A stretch of DNA of 64,000 nt from Peptococcaceae bacterium (GCA_009783315.1 WRHI01000002.1:1-64000), one strand, 5' to 3'; positions 1 to 9,060 are shown, counted from the first letter of the stretch. A program made the numbers and translations. The notes: generated from the letters alone by a model not told the origin.

Positions 1-2
1 TC

Positions 3-515
3 TTTCTTAGAAACCTGGGCAGCCACCTAACCGTTGAGGATATCCTGAGCACTCTTCAGATCTATCAACAGCAGAAACTTCTTAACGAGAAGAACACCTA
101 TTTAAACAGGATCATTGAAGCGAACAAAGCGTCAATAGAGGAGGTCGTCACCATGAGTACAGCGCTGGAACTATTGTGGGAAGCAGCAGATAAGCAGGGT
201 TACCTTGAAGATCTCAAGCAGCACATTGCGGAGCAGGCCGCGAAAGAAGCCAAGTTGGAAGGCAAGTTAGAAGGCAAGTTGGAAGGCAAGATAGAAGGCA
301 AGTTAGAAGGCAAGTTAGAAGGCAAGTTAGAAGGCAAGTTAGAAGGCAAGTTAGAAGGCAAGTTAGAAGGCAAGTTAGAAGGCAAGTTGGAACTGGCCCA
401 AAAAATGCTTTTGGACGGAGAGTCCATCGAAAGAATCGCCAAATGGACGGAACTCCCTTTAGATAAAATTATGGAATTGAAAGCCGGGCTTTCCGTTATA
501 GATTCCCCCTGCTGA
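3..515 (+). CDS. C-terminal part of Rpn-family (PD-(D/E)XK recombination-promoting nuclease/putative transposase) protein, truncated at window start
   Basis: The frame of the 153..515 ORF stays open upstream to the window edge (FLRNLGSHLTVEDILSTLQIYQQQKLLNEKN...). The tail of (EGKL)n followed by AQKMLLDGESIERIAKWTELPLDKI is typical of Rpn/transposase-like proteins. Confidence 0.65.
   Translation, partial: FLRNLGSHLTVEDILSTLQIYQQQKLLNEKNTYLNRIIEANKASIEEVVTMSTALELLWEAADKQGYLEDLKQHIAEQAAKEAKLEGKLEGKLEGKIEGKLEGKLEGKLEGKLEGKLEGKLEGKLEGKLELAQKMLLDGESIERIAKWTELPLDKIMELKAGLSVIDSPC
251..392 (+). repeat. In-frame 12-bp tandem repeat (GGCAAGTTAGAA)n encoding (EGKL)n, 11 GGCAAG units at 12-bp spacing
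   Basis: ggcaag at 261, 273, ... 381, exactly every 12 bp. Confidence 0.95.
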
Positions 516-655
516 CATGAACAATTATATGGGTAGTCATGCCCACAAACTGACTGTACACAGACGACCATACCACTACCACTTGCCCCTTGGGATTTCT
601 CTTGGAAATCCGGCACGGTGATGTTCTTTTCGTGGGGCCCTTTGGACATATCGGT

Positions 656-1678
656 TCAATTATACACATTGGTCAATCGTGTATCCCAAGATCGTATTTT
701 CTCTACAACACCGTTTTCAAACCGATAGAGGCCTTTGTCTGATACCAGGTACCTTCTTCCAGCCAATATATAGGCTCTTCCCATAGTCTCAGACATTTCT
801 GTGGTGTATATTATCCTTTCTTCAAATGATTCTAGAGACAAAGAATACAGGCTTGTTTGATTCACACCCAGCAGGAGATACAAATCATTCCCTGAATGCC
901 AGGCAGAAAACAGACGTTTATCGAATTCTTTGATCTTTGCCAAAGAGCGGTCTTCCTCAACAGAATAGAGCGTCGCCAAATGCAAATAATCATTATTGTT
1001 GATGTCAATTGAATTAATAAACAGATAGAGCTTACCATCCGCCTCAATCGGGATTGTCTGAGCCACGCTGTCAAACACAACCTGTGAACTTATTCCTTGT
1101 ATCTTAACGGGATTATCCAGGTTCAACCTATGAACAGAAGAGGTTTGCGCCTTCATGTCATATGAGGTGAAGATAATTTCCGAACCGTTTCTCGTCACAC
1201 TGTCTATACAATAATATCCGGGAACCGCCTCATAATATAACCGCTCCGAGAAATCATTATTGTAAACCCAAATATTCATTTCCCCCATGGTGTCAATCCA
1301 TTGGGAAATAATAAAAATGACGTCGCCGACTCTTTTAATAGCAACGATCCCCATCAGAATATCTTCATATTTCGACATACCTGCTGAATCGAGGATGTAT
1401 ACTTCGTCTTTGTTCGATACGGCAATATTCCCTCCATCATAGACATCATAGAGAAACCAGAAAACATCTTTTTCATTTTTCCCGGCACGAAACCGGCTCT
1501 CTTGCTGCGTATCAATATCATAGCTGTAAAGATACGGTTTGTGAGAAACATTCAACAAATATGATATTGTGGCGTCTCCATAGGACGAGTCCCCATAAGA
1601 TGAAGGACTTTGACATCCCATTGAGATTCCAAAAAGCATTGTTACCACGATAAATAGTAGAATTTTCTTTTTAGTCAT
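656..1678 (-). CDS. Lipoprotein, beta-propeller-like, in bacteriocin/ABC transporter locus
   Basis: N-terminus MTKKKILLFIVVTMLFGISMGCQSPSS (lipobox); repeated beta-rich blocks; last gene of a co-directional cluster. Confidence 0.6.
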   Translation of the reverse strand: MTKKKILLFIVVTMLFGISMGCQSPSSYGDSSYGDATISYLLNVSHKPYLYSYDIDTQQESRFRAGKNEKDVFWFLYDVYDGGNIAVSNKDEVYILDSAGMSKYEDILMGIVAIKRVGDVIFIISQWIDTMGEMNIWVYNNDFSERLYYEAVPGYYCIDSVTRNGSEIIFTSYDMKAQTSSVHRLNLDNPVKIQGISSQVVFDSVAQTIPIEADGKLYLFINSIDINNNDYLHLATLYSVEEDRSLAKIKEFDKRLFSAWHSGNDLYLLLGVNQTSLYSLSLESFEERIIYTTEMSETMGRAYILAGRRYLVSDKGLYRFENGVVEKIRSWDTRLTNVYN

Positions 1679-1783
1679 CCTTAATCATTAATACCACCTC
1701 TTGCCCGCACAATATAACCTGCTGTCAATATAGCATAAGACGGCTTATAGACGCAAGATTTCAGGAGTTAAAAACCAGAATGT

Positions 1784-2434
1784 CTATCTCGCTATTTGTG
1801 AAAAATGAACAACCCTTTGGCATTTTTCTGCCACAACCTGATCATGGGTAACAATAAGGATCGTCTTCTCTTGCCCATGCATCTCTTTGATCATGTCCAG
1901 AATGACATCCCTGTTTTCCGGATCCAATGAACCCGTTGGCTCATCAGCCAAAACAATTTCACAAGGCTTGAGCCAAGCTCTGGCGATAGCCACACGTTGC
2001 TGTTCCCCGCCGCTTAATTCAAAAATCTTGTGCTTCTTAAAACCGCCGAGACCTACACGCTCCAAGACTTCATCAATCGCGCACTCTTTAGCTTTCTTCG
2101 CGCCGGATCTGCCGTCAAGGGCGAGACGCAAATTGTATTCCACAGTCTGTTCATCAACGAGGGCGAAACTCTGAAACAAGTAGTTGATACGCTCACGCAG
2201 AATTTTGTTAGACAGCGATGTCGCCGGCTTGGGATTCTCATAACCGCTGATAGAAATCTTTCCACCGTCTATATCTTCAAGCAAGCCTATGACATTGAGC
2301 AGCGTGCTTTTACCACAGCCGCTGGGCCCCGTGACAGCCACCATTTCTCCTTTATGAACCTGCAGGGAATAGTCTTGTAGAACTATTTTTCTGCCGTATT
2401 TTTTGGTTACTCTATCAAGCGCAATAACAACCAT
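1784..2434 (-). CDS. ABC transporter ATP-binding protein (bacteriocin-export type)
   Basis: Walker A GPSGCGKST, signature LSGGEQQR, Walker B IVLADEPTGSLD. Start moved to an ATG preceded by AAGGAGG. Confidence 0.92.
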   Translation of the reverse strand: MVVIALDRVTKKYGRKIVLQDYSLQVHKGEMVAVTGPSGCGKSTLLNVIGLLEDIDGGKISISGYENPKPATSLSNKILRERINYLFQSFALVDEQTVEYNLRLALDGRSGAKKAKECAIDEVLERVGLGGFKKHKIFELSGGEQQRVAIARAWLKPCEIVLADEPTGSLDPENRDVILDMIKEMHGQEKTILIVTHDQVVAEKCQRVVHFSQIAR

Positions 2435-2438
2435 CGTT

Positions 2439-4589
2439 TTAGTTCCCTCCTTTAAGGTTATCCAGAATTCTTTTCTTTTCAATGACGAGGATAGTTATGA
2501 GTGAAGCCAGGATTTCCATGGTCATCAGAGAGATGCCAAGCAATAGAGCTATACCCGGCGAAGCAATAATGAGCGAAACTAGGATGATAAATGCCCAAGC
2601 CACAGCAATATTCTTAAGAAAGTACGAGCCGTATTTCAATTGAAATGACTGTCCCATAAAGGAACGGATGCTGATAAGACGCTTATTTTTGTCAAAGTAG
2701 TTATGAATGCTTTGAACAACAATCATACTCAGTGTCAAAATCAAAACAGCAATAGCGGATAGAATGAAAGCGATCATTCTCAAAGATTCATCAACTTCTT
2801 GGGCAACACTATCGAATATGGAAACGACGGCTTTAAGATTGTCTTCAAACCCTTGTTTTCTCACCGCCTCATAGATTTCTGTCTGAGAATCAGCGCCAAC
2901 AGCTTTGATTTTTAATGGGTTGCCTTTATAACCCATAACAACATCATAGAATTGGACAAAACCGTTTTTCTCTGTAAGAACCTCTAGCACTATATTGCTG
3001 ATCATATTGCCTTCGTTGGGATTGACGGAGAGGTTATAGCTAAAGTAGGGTTGGTCGTTCTTGACCCAAACAATACTGATTTCCTGATCACGCAATTTAA
3101 GCCCGGAAGGCGTAGAATACGTTTCTCCCTGATAAATCAAAGAAGATTGATAATATTCCCGTATTTGTGTTTCCTCCGCTTTAAAGACTTCAGGAACAAG
3201 CAGAACCATATCTTCGGTTTCCTCGGAAATCTGCGCAATGTCACCATTAATATCATAAACGGGATATTTGCTTAAATAATTGGGGTTGACCCTCGCTCCT
3301 GCATATTTCAGATTAGACATATGGGCATTCAATGTTTGGAATTCTGGCGTGAAATCATCAAAGTCAGCCAAAATACTGCCGCTCTTGTTGAAATAATAGT
3401 AAAGCTCTATCCTCTTTGCGACATTTTCCTCGCTCAACCATTCCCCCATATTCATATTTTGAACTTCCAGAACATAAAGATCGCGAGCCTCTTGCCATTG
3501 CGCGTATTGCAAGGCATGGATTCCTTGGATCGATCTGTATTCAGCAAAGGCCATCTGCCCAAAATAGATAATCGAGATCATCAGAGCAATTTTGGCTATC
3601 ATGTTAACAGCACCAATTGAACGCACCGGGCGCAAATTTTTCAGCATACCAACAATGCTGACATGGGCAATGCTAACAAAAGTCACAAGAGATAGAATAA
3701 CAGTTGAAGTAATGGTTATCGCACCGACAAGAGCCAGTTTCAGAAGAAAAATAGCTGCGAAGATCTTTGAAGCTTTGAGAAAAATAAGACTCATGAGCAC
3801 GCCTACCGCTACAACAGAAATCGCTTGATTCCTAAGTAGACGGAATATGCGTATGCCCCAGATAGAGCGTTTACGATGGCCCAGCATCTTTTCCACGGCA
3901 ATGCTCTTAGCGTCCTTAGCAAAATCATAAACCACGACAAGAAGTACAATCAGATGGATACAGATAATAACTCCGAGCAACATGGGAAAAAACAAATCTT
4001 CAAACCCGCTTGAGACAGAAGGCATCCTGGTTTCCTGCATAACAAACCCTGTGCGTGAATAAAATTCAGAATAAAAAGCATTAAAATCTTCGTTCGCGAT
4101 TTGAATTGTATAAACACCATTAAAAGGCTCCGCGATATTCAGCATTTCCCGCAGGGAGCGGACTTCAAAAACGTCGTCGCGGGCAAAATTGGCAATTCGC
4201 CCAACCTGTTCAGGATCACCTGTTTTCTCAGTTGAAAGAAACTGAGTTGAATCATGATCCGGATGCGCTGAAACCCCCTCAAACGTAAAACTCTGATAGA
4301 AATCCGGACGGGTTATATAGACGTATTTGATGTTCCTGTTTTTTCCGTCTTCACTTTTCATGCGCGCCGCGATGACATTGGCCTGATATTGGTCGGATAA
4401 ACTGCACAGGGCTTCATAGATTACACCGGCGTTTTGTTCATTGACAGACAAAACAACCTTATGGCTGTCATCCGTACGTTCGGCATTGATAAATTCATTA
4501 TAGCGCAAAGAATTCTCTGCTTGAAACAGGATTCCAAAAACAATCAATGCTTCGGCAATAAACAGCAATACAATAACGATCTTTCTCAA
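2439..4589 (-). CDS. DUF1430-like bacteriocin-associated integral membrane protein / ABC permease
   Basis: 716 aa, N-terminal TM, clusters of TM helices, large extracytoplasmic regions; between ATPase gene and small secreted peptide gene. Confidence 0.75.
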   Translation of the reverse strand: MRKIVIVLLFIAEALIVFGILFQAENSLRYNEFINAERTDDSHKVVLSVNEQNAGVIYEALCSLSDQYQANVIAARMKSEDGKNRNIKYVYITRPDFYQSFTFEGVSAHPDHDSTQFLSTEKTGDPEQVGRIANFARDDVFEVRSLREMLNIAEPFNGVYTIQIANEDFNAFYSEFYSRTGFVMQETRMPSVSSGFEDLFFPMLLGVIICIHLIVLLVVVYDFAKDAKSIAVEKMLGHRKRSIWGIRIFRLLRNQAISVVAVGVLMSLIFLKASKIFAAIFLLKLALVGAITITSTVILSLVTFVSIAHVSIVGMLKNLRPVRSIGAVNMIAKIALMISIIYFGQMAFAEYRSIQGIHALQYAQWQEARDLYVLEVQNMNMGEWLSEENVAKRIELYYYFNKSGSILADFDDFTPEFQTLNAHMSNLKYAGARVNPNYLSKYPVYDINGDIAQISEETEDMVLLVPEVFKAEETQIREYYQSSLIYQGETYSTPSGLKLRDQEISIVWVKNDQPYFSYNLSVNPNEGNMISNIVLEVLTEKNGFVQFYDVVMGYKGNPLKIKAVGADSQTEIYEAVRKQGFEDNLKAVVSIFDSVAQEVDESLRMIAFILSAIAVLILTLSMIVVQSIHNYFDKNKRLISIRSFMGQSFQLKYGSYFLKNIAVAWAFIILVSLIIASPGIALLLGISLMTMEILASLITILVIEKKRILDNLKGGN

Positions 4590-4620
4590 AGTACTATTCC
4601 TCTCTTATAGGATAAAAGCC

Positions 4621-4640
4621 GGGGCGGGAAAACCCGCCCC
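4621..4640 (-). terminator. GC-rich hairpin (GGGGCGGG-AAAA-CCCGCCCC) between peptide gene and permease gene; attenuator candidate
   Basis: perfect 8-bp stem with 4-nt loop in the intergenic gap. Confidence 0.7.
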
Positions 4641-4671
4641 AATAAACCAATAAACTATATACGTCTGATTA

Positions 4672-4962
4672 TCAATAGTATACTTTGAAACCCCAATCAT
4701 AACTTTTGATTAAAACTTTCAACACAGACGGCGAATTAGCTTGCGCACTATATCCATACCGGGTTTCGGCACGTAATTCTCCGGCTCCATTAATCAACGC
4801 CCATGCTTGAACCCAAGAACCGGTATTAGTCTTGTAACAGTAATACATCCTGTATAGACCTGAGTCTTTATAGCCACCAGAGTCTACGCCTGCATACACC
4901 GGTATAGCCGCCGTCAATAACAATCCGCAGACCATAAGCAAAATCAACAGTTTCCTCTTCAT
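4672..4962 (-). CDS. Lactococcin-972-like bacteriocin precursor (96 aa, Sec signal peptide)
   Basis: MKRKLLILLMVCGLLLTAAIPVYA/GVDSGGY...SYDWGFKVYY. Aromatic-rich, C-terminal YY. RBS AGGAGG at 4970-4975 supports the start at 4962, not 5070. Next to DUF1430-type permease and ATPase. Confidence 0.65.
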   Translation of the reverse strand: MKRKLLILLMVCGLLLTAAIPVYAGVDSGGYKDSGLYRMYYCYKTNTGSWVQAWALINGAGELRAETRYGYSAQANSPSVLKVLIKSYDWGFKVYY

Positions 4963-5069
4963 TCCCATTCCTCCTAAATTTTTAATTTGCTCACAATTTT
5001 GCTTATTCAATGCCATCACCCGTGCAAGTGTGCACCCTATGACCGGATAATGTTTGAATACTTTTTTCA

Positions 5070-5075
5070 ATTATA
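5070..5075 (-). promoter_or_regulatory. Candidate -10 box TATAAT for bacteriocin operon
   Basis: perfect TATAAT on minus strand upstream of the 4962 start; the -35 region at 17-bp spacing is poor (GGACTT). Confidence 0.45.
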
Positions 5076-5106
5076 ACTCGCTTCCATGCTCAAAGTCCTG
5101 ACAAAA

Positions 5107-5139
5107 TTCTAAAATTTTTCTAAAAATTTTCTAAAAATC
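5107..5139 (-). promoter_or_regulatory. Three direct repeats of TTCTAAAA(A)(T) at exact 11-bp period; candidate OmpR/PhoB-type regulator binding site
   Basis: TTCTAAAA begins at 5107, 5118 and 5129, about 31 bp upstream of the candidate -10. Confidence 0.5.
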
Positions 5140-5182
5140 CATGATTTTGGATTTAAGAATAAATCATCCTGCGACCAAGGAC

Positions 5183-5848
5183 CTATTTCCCCTCCCAGCG
5201 ATACCCGTATCCGGCCACCGTCTTGATCAGATCTCTATCCCCCAGTATTTTGCGCAGCCGGTAAATATACACGTGGATATTTTCGGAACTGCCGCAGCAA
5301 TCCGCACCCCAAACTTCATGAAATATCTCATCATGGGACAGCGTTTGGTTCTTGTTCCTGATCAACACGGACAACAAACCGAATTCCAACGAGGTAAGGG
5401 AATTGGGCACACCCTTCACACTGACAATGCGGTTGTTCAAATCCAGAATAATATCTTCACCACATACAATCCTATTCAATTTGCCGCTTCGTTTCAACAC
5501 CTTCTCCGCTCGCGCAATCAGTCTCTGGTTATCAATGGGTTTCATTAAACAATCTTCCGCCCCGGCGTTTAACGCCTCAATTTCAGAATCGCCATCCTCT
5601 TGGTCTATCAAACAGATAACTGGTATGCCATGCTGATCCATACGCCCCATCAGCTCGAACCCATCCGCCCCAAGAGCGCTGATGTTTATCAACGCCAAAT
5701 CGTAAGAAGGTCCCTTCGCCAAGATGTCGGCGGCATCTTCTCCATCAGCAAATACAGTACAATCGAAATTCAACTTCCTCAGGCTGACCTCTGCGGCACA
5801 CGAAAACTCTTCATCGCTTTCCACCAACACAATCTTGTTTTTCCCCAT
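5183..5848 (-). CDS. OmpR/PhoB-family response regulator with Asn at the phosphoacceptor position (atypical)
   Basis: receiver MGKNKIVLVESDEEF...YDLALINISALGADG...CLMKP; winged-helix C-terminus ...IHVYIYRLRKILGDRDLIKTVAGYGYRWEGK. Confidence 0.9.
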   Translation of the reverse strand: MGKNKIVLVESDEEFSCAAEVSLRKLNFDCTVFADGEDAADILAKGPSYDLALINISALGADGFELMGRMDQHGIPVICLIDQEDGDSEIEALNAGAEDCLMKPIDNQRLIARAEKVLKRSGKLNRIVCGEDIILDLNNRIVSVKGVPNSLTSLEFGLLSVLIRNKNQTLSHDEIFHEVWGADCCGSSENIHVYIYRLRKILGDRDLIKTVAGYGYRWEGK

Positions 5849-6007
5849 AATTCACCTCGTCGATCATTCAATACTCTTGCAACCTTCGGCCTATGACTTC
5901 TTCTATTGTGTTTTGATAATTCCTGAAATGGAATATGTAAAAATATTGTTGCTTTGCCGAATGTGAAAAACTTCATTTACAAAATTGTACTTTATGTACA
6001 TGCTTCG

Positions 6008-6187
6008 TCAAAAAACTTCTTCGATCGGAACATCAAAAAAGCCTGCTATTCTCTTAGCAAGGCCAAGAGAAGGTTCCCTTTTTCCCGCTTCGATGAAGGC
6101 AATATACCTTGCGGATACTCGCAAATAGCCGGCTAATTCTGCTACGGAAACGTTTCTTTTTGTTCGGAGTTGACGCAATTTACTCAT
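6008..6187 (-). CDS. Small XRE-family HTH regulator (59 aa), absent from supplied ORF track
   Basis: Manual translation of minus strand: MSKLRQLRTKRNVSVAELAGYLRVSARYIAFIEAGKREPSLGLAKRIAGFFDVPIEEVF*; GGAG upstream of ATG. Confidence 0.85.
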   Translation of the reverse strand: MSKLRQLRTKRNVSVAELAGYLRVSARYIAFIEAGKREPSLGLAKRIAGFFDVPIEEVF

Positions 6188-6213
6188 AATTTCTCCGCCT
6201 TTTTCGACAAAGT

Positions 6214-6293
6214 GTTCGATGAACTAATTGTACAGTACCAAGGGTTCTTTGGCAAGGTTCCCTATGCTACAATTTAACTGAACTCGTTGTTCA
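6214..6293. promoter_or_regulatory. Divergent XRE/XRE intergenic region with candidate operators
   Basis: GTTC-GAT-GAAC (6214-6224), GTACaGTAC (6230-6238), TGAAC-N5-GTTCA (6279-6293). Confidence 0.4.
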
Positions 6294-6321
6294 TTTTATA
6301 GCAGAAAGTAAGTTGATAATA

Positions 6322-6630
6322 ATGTTAGGTAAAAGGATCAAGGATTTGCGGATAAAAAAAGGCGTCACACAAAGGGAACTGGCTGATTATTTGGGCCTGA
6401 CCCCTAAAATGATTTCCTTCTATGAGAACGAAGAGCGCTTCCCGCCTCATGATATTCTTCTCAAGCTCTCCATCTTTTTCGATGAATCCGTGGATTACAT
6501 TCTTGGCCAAGACGTTCCGCAGGGCATCTACATGCGGCTGGCCAAAGAGGCGCAGGACATGAACCTGCCGGAAGAAGACGTCAATTACATCATTGACCTG
6601 GCGAAAAGAATCAGCAGGGCGAATGAATAA
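6322..6630 (+). CDS. XRE-family transcriptional regulator
   Basis: HTH_3: GKRIKDLRIKKGVTQRELADYLGLTPKMISFYENEERFPPHDILLKLSIFFDESVDYILG. Confidence 0.92.
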   Translation: MLGKRIKDLRIKKGVTQRELADYLGLTPKMISFYENEERFPPHDILLKLSIFFDESVDYILGQDVPQGIYMRLAKEAQDMNLPEEDVNYIIDLAKRISRANE

Positions 6631-6700
6631 GACAATGGACAATGGACAATGGACAAGGCTGATATCCTTCAGCCTGTGGACCAATGGACAATTAGGAAAC
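6631..6700. repeat. Dispersed boundary element, copy A: heptamer repeats flanking hairpin core GGCTGATATCCTTCAGCC
   Basis: gacaatggacaatggacaatggacaaGGCTGATATCCTTCAGCCtgtggaccaatggacaatt; related copies at 9771 and 24748. Confidence 0.85.
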
Positions 6701-6708
6701 ATGAAAGC

Positions 6709-7434
6709 TCAACGAAGTTGAGCTGGTGTTCCTCGTTGCCTATTGTCCATTGCCTCAAGCCGCCAATCCACAGCGCCCACCCCTTTTTCCTTTAGAAATT
6801 GATTGGCCTGCACAAAATGATTGCACCCAAAGAACCCGTTGTGGGCCGACAACGGGCTCGGATGCGCCGCTTTTAGCACCAGCTTGTTAGGATCACTCCT
6901 ATCAGGATCTCTTATGATAAATTTCTCATACTTCTGCGCCGGTTTCCCCCATAACATAAACACGATAGGTTTTTCGGAACGTCCCACCGCCCGGACCGCT
7001 CCGGTCGTGAACGTCTCCCAACCCATATTCTTATGGGAATTCCCTTTCTCCGCCTCAACCGTCAGCACGGTGTTCAAAAGCAGCACACCCTGTTTCGCCC
7101 ATTTCGACAAATCAGCCGTCTTATTCTCAATTCCCGTTTCAGCGGCAAGCTCCTTAAATATGTTTCTCAGAGATGCCGGCACTTCCACCTCTGAATGGCT
7201 TGAGAACGCCATTCCCATAGCGTGCCACGCGCCGCGTTTGTCTTTCCCCGGATACGGATCCTGACCCAAGATCACAACCTTAACCTCCTCGAAAGGCGTC
7301 AATTGAAACGCTTTCAGCACACTGTTTTCCTCAGGTAAAATGCGGTACCCTGCCGTCCTTTTGCCTCCGAGCCAATCCAGCATCTTCTGAAGATGCTCAA
7401 GATCGAGATGCGCATCCCAACTGTTCCCAATCAT
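6709..7434 (-). CDS. ung: Uracil-DNA glycosylase (family 1)
   Basis: VVILGQDPYPG, LLLNTVLTVE, HPSPLSA motifs; start at MIGNSWDAHL with AAGGAGA upstream. Confidence 0.96.
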   Translation of the reverse strand: MIGNSWDAHLDLEHLQKMLDWLGGKRTAGYRILPEENSVLKAFQLTPFEEVKVVILGQDPYPGKDKRGAWHAMGMAFSSHSEVEVPASLRNIFKELAAETGIENKTADLSKWAKQGVLLLNTVLTVEAEKGNSHKNMGWETFTTGAVRAVGRSEKPIVFMLWGKPAQKYEKFIIRDPDRSDPNKLVLKAAHPSPLSAHNGFFGCNHFVQANQFLKEKGVGAVDWRLEAMDNRQRGTPAQLR

Positions 7435-7577
7435 CCCTATTCTCCTTCGCGCAGTTCTACTATTTGTTAATTGTTGGCTATCAACTGCCAGCTGCCAATT
7501 GCGACGGGATTCCCGTTTTGTCAGGCAAGACGAAACTGCCTTTATCGATCCCCTCTCTGGCAAAACTCCTTAACCCA

Positions 7578-8906
7578 TCAATGGCACGAACACTCCACAC
7601 TACCCTCCACACACGCCAGCGCACTCTCAAGCGTGTCCCGGGATTTTGCCGCTGCCGGTGAAGGGTACAGCGCCAACAACGGTTCTCCCTCCTCAACCAA
7701 GTCGCCGCATTTCTTAGAGAGCCGGATCCCCGCGTCCGGATCAATACCATTGTCGCAACCCTGCCCCGGCTCAAACCGGTCGGAACGTCCCGCTCCGAGC
7801 AGCATAGCCGCTTGCCCGATACCACGAGCATCCACGCGCAATACTTTGCCCCGGCTTCGGCTTCTGAAATAAATTGGCTCCCCGCGCTGCCCTTCTTGCA
7901 CCCGTTGCCAAAAGGCCTCCAAAGACCCCCCTTGAGCAGCCACAAATTCCTGGAATTTCACCCAGGCCGGACTTGGGGAACCACTCAAAGCCTGTTCCGC
8001 CAAAACTCTCGCTGCCGACTCATCAGCCGCCCGGCCACCCACAAGAAGCATCCTGACAGCCAGTTCCAAGCAAATATTGCGCAGATCCCGCGGCCCCCCG
8101 CCCCGCAGAACCTCAATCGCCTCCACGACTTCAAGGCTGTTGCCGATGGCATACCCAAGGGGCTCCTCCATAGGACTGATCAGCGCCTGAGTCAACCGGC
8201 CCAGACTTTCCCCAATAGCCACCATAATATCAGCCAACAGTTGGGCCTCATGCCGGGTTTTCATGAAAGCACCGGTGCCATATTTAACGTCAAGCACAAT
8301 CCCCTGAGCGCCGGCAGCGATTTTTTTGCTCATAACAGAAGAAGCAATCAGCGGCACGGCATCAATACAGGCAACAGTGCCACGCAAAGCGTAAAGTTTT
8401 TTATCGGCGGGCACCAAGGAGGCGCTCTGGGCAACAATCGCCACCCCGGTATCCTCCACTTGCCGGCGCATCTCCTCTTCAGACAAATCCACGCGAAAGC
8501 CCGGAATAGACAACAATTTATCAACAGTGCCCCCGGTATGCCCAAGACCCCGCCCCGACATTTTGGCCACCGGCACGCCGCAGGCAGCCACCAGCGGCGC
8601 CACCACCAGCGTCGTCTTATCCCCAACGCCGCCGGTGCTATGCTTATCAACGACAACTCTATCCCCCAAACACCACTCCAACATATGACCGCTTCGCGCC
8701 ATCGCCATAGTCAGCGCAACCGTTTCCTCCGCGTCCATACCCCGGAAAAAAACCGCCATAGCCCAGGCCGCCATCTGACAATCAGGTATTCTTCCTGCCG
8801 TATAACCCTCAATGATATAGGCGATCTCCGCCGCGCACAGTTTTCCGCCGTCCCGTTTCCTTTCGATAAGATCAAACATACGCACAAGCAACACCCCCAT
8901 AGACAC
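7578..8906 (-). CDS. pdp: Pyrimidine-nucleoside (thymidine) phosphorylase
   Basis: DKHSTGGVGDKTTL, KMSGRGLGHTGGTVDKL, SVMSKKIAAG motifs; exact start uncertain. Confidence 0.94.
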   Translation of the reverse strand: MSMGVLLVRMFDLIERKRDGGKLCAAEIAYIIEGYTAGRIPDCQMAAWAMAVFFRGMDAEETVALTMAMARSGHMLEWCLGDRVVVDKHSTGGVGDKTTLVVAPLVAACGVPVAKMSGRGLGHTGGTVDKLLSIPGFRVDLSEEEMRRQVEDTGVAIVAQSASLVPADKKLYALRGTVACIDAVPLIASSVMSKKIAAGAQGIVLDVKYGTGAFMKTRHEAQLLADIMVAIGESLGRLTQALISPMEEPLGYAIGNSLEVVEAIEVLRGGGPRDLRNICLELAVRMLLVGGRAADESAARVLAEQALSGSPSPAWVKFQEFVAAQGGSLEAFWQRVQEGQRGEPIYFRSRSRGKVLRVDARGIGQAAMLLGAGRSDRFEPGQGCDNGIDPDAGIRLSKKCGDLVEEGEPLLALYPSPAAAKSRDTLESALACVEGSVECSCH

Positions 8907-9060
8907 AAAATAAATTCATTCTCAAAATAATAACAACCTGGAGGCTACCCTGCCAAGCGCTCTCATTAAGACCCAGCCCTCTCTCCCCGCACCTCAAAGG
9001 GGGCGCACATTGATCTCTCCGGTGATATCATGTAGAATAGAATAAGGTGCTAACTAATAC

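Noticed and set aside
200-649. 149-aa minus ORF with (NLPS)n repeats
   Set aside because: Reverse translation of the 12-bp EGKL array; the opposite strand matches Rpn-type tails.
4963-5070. N-terminal 36 aa of the tracked bacteriocin ORF
   Set aside because: A perfect RBS and a Sec signal peptide begin at 4962; the candidate -10 box lies at 5070-5075, overlapping the longer start.
7812-8930. 372-aa plus-strand ORF
   Set aside because: Antisense to pyrimidine-nucleoside phosphorylase; no domain signal.
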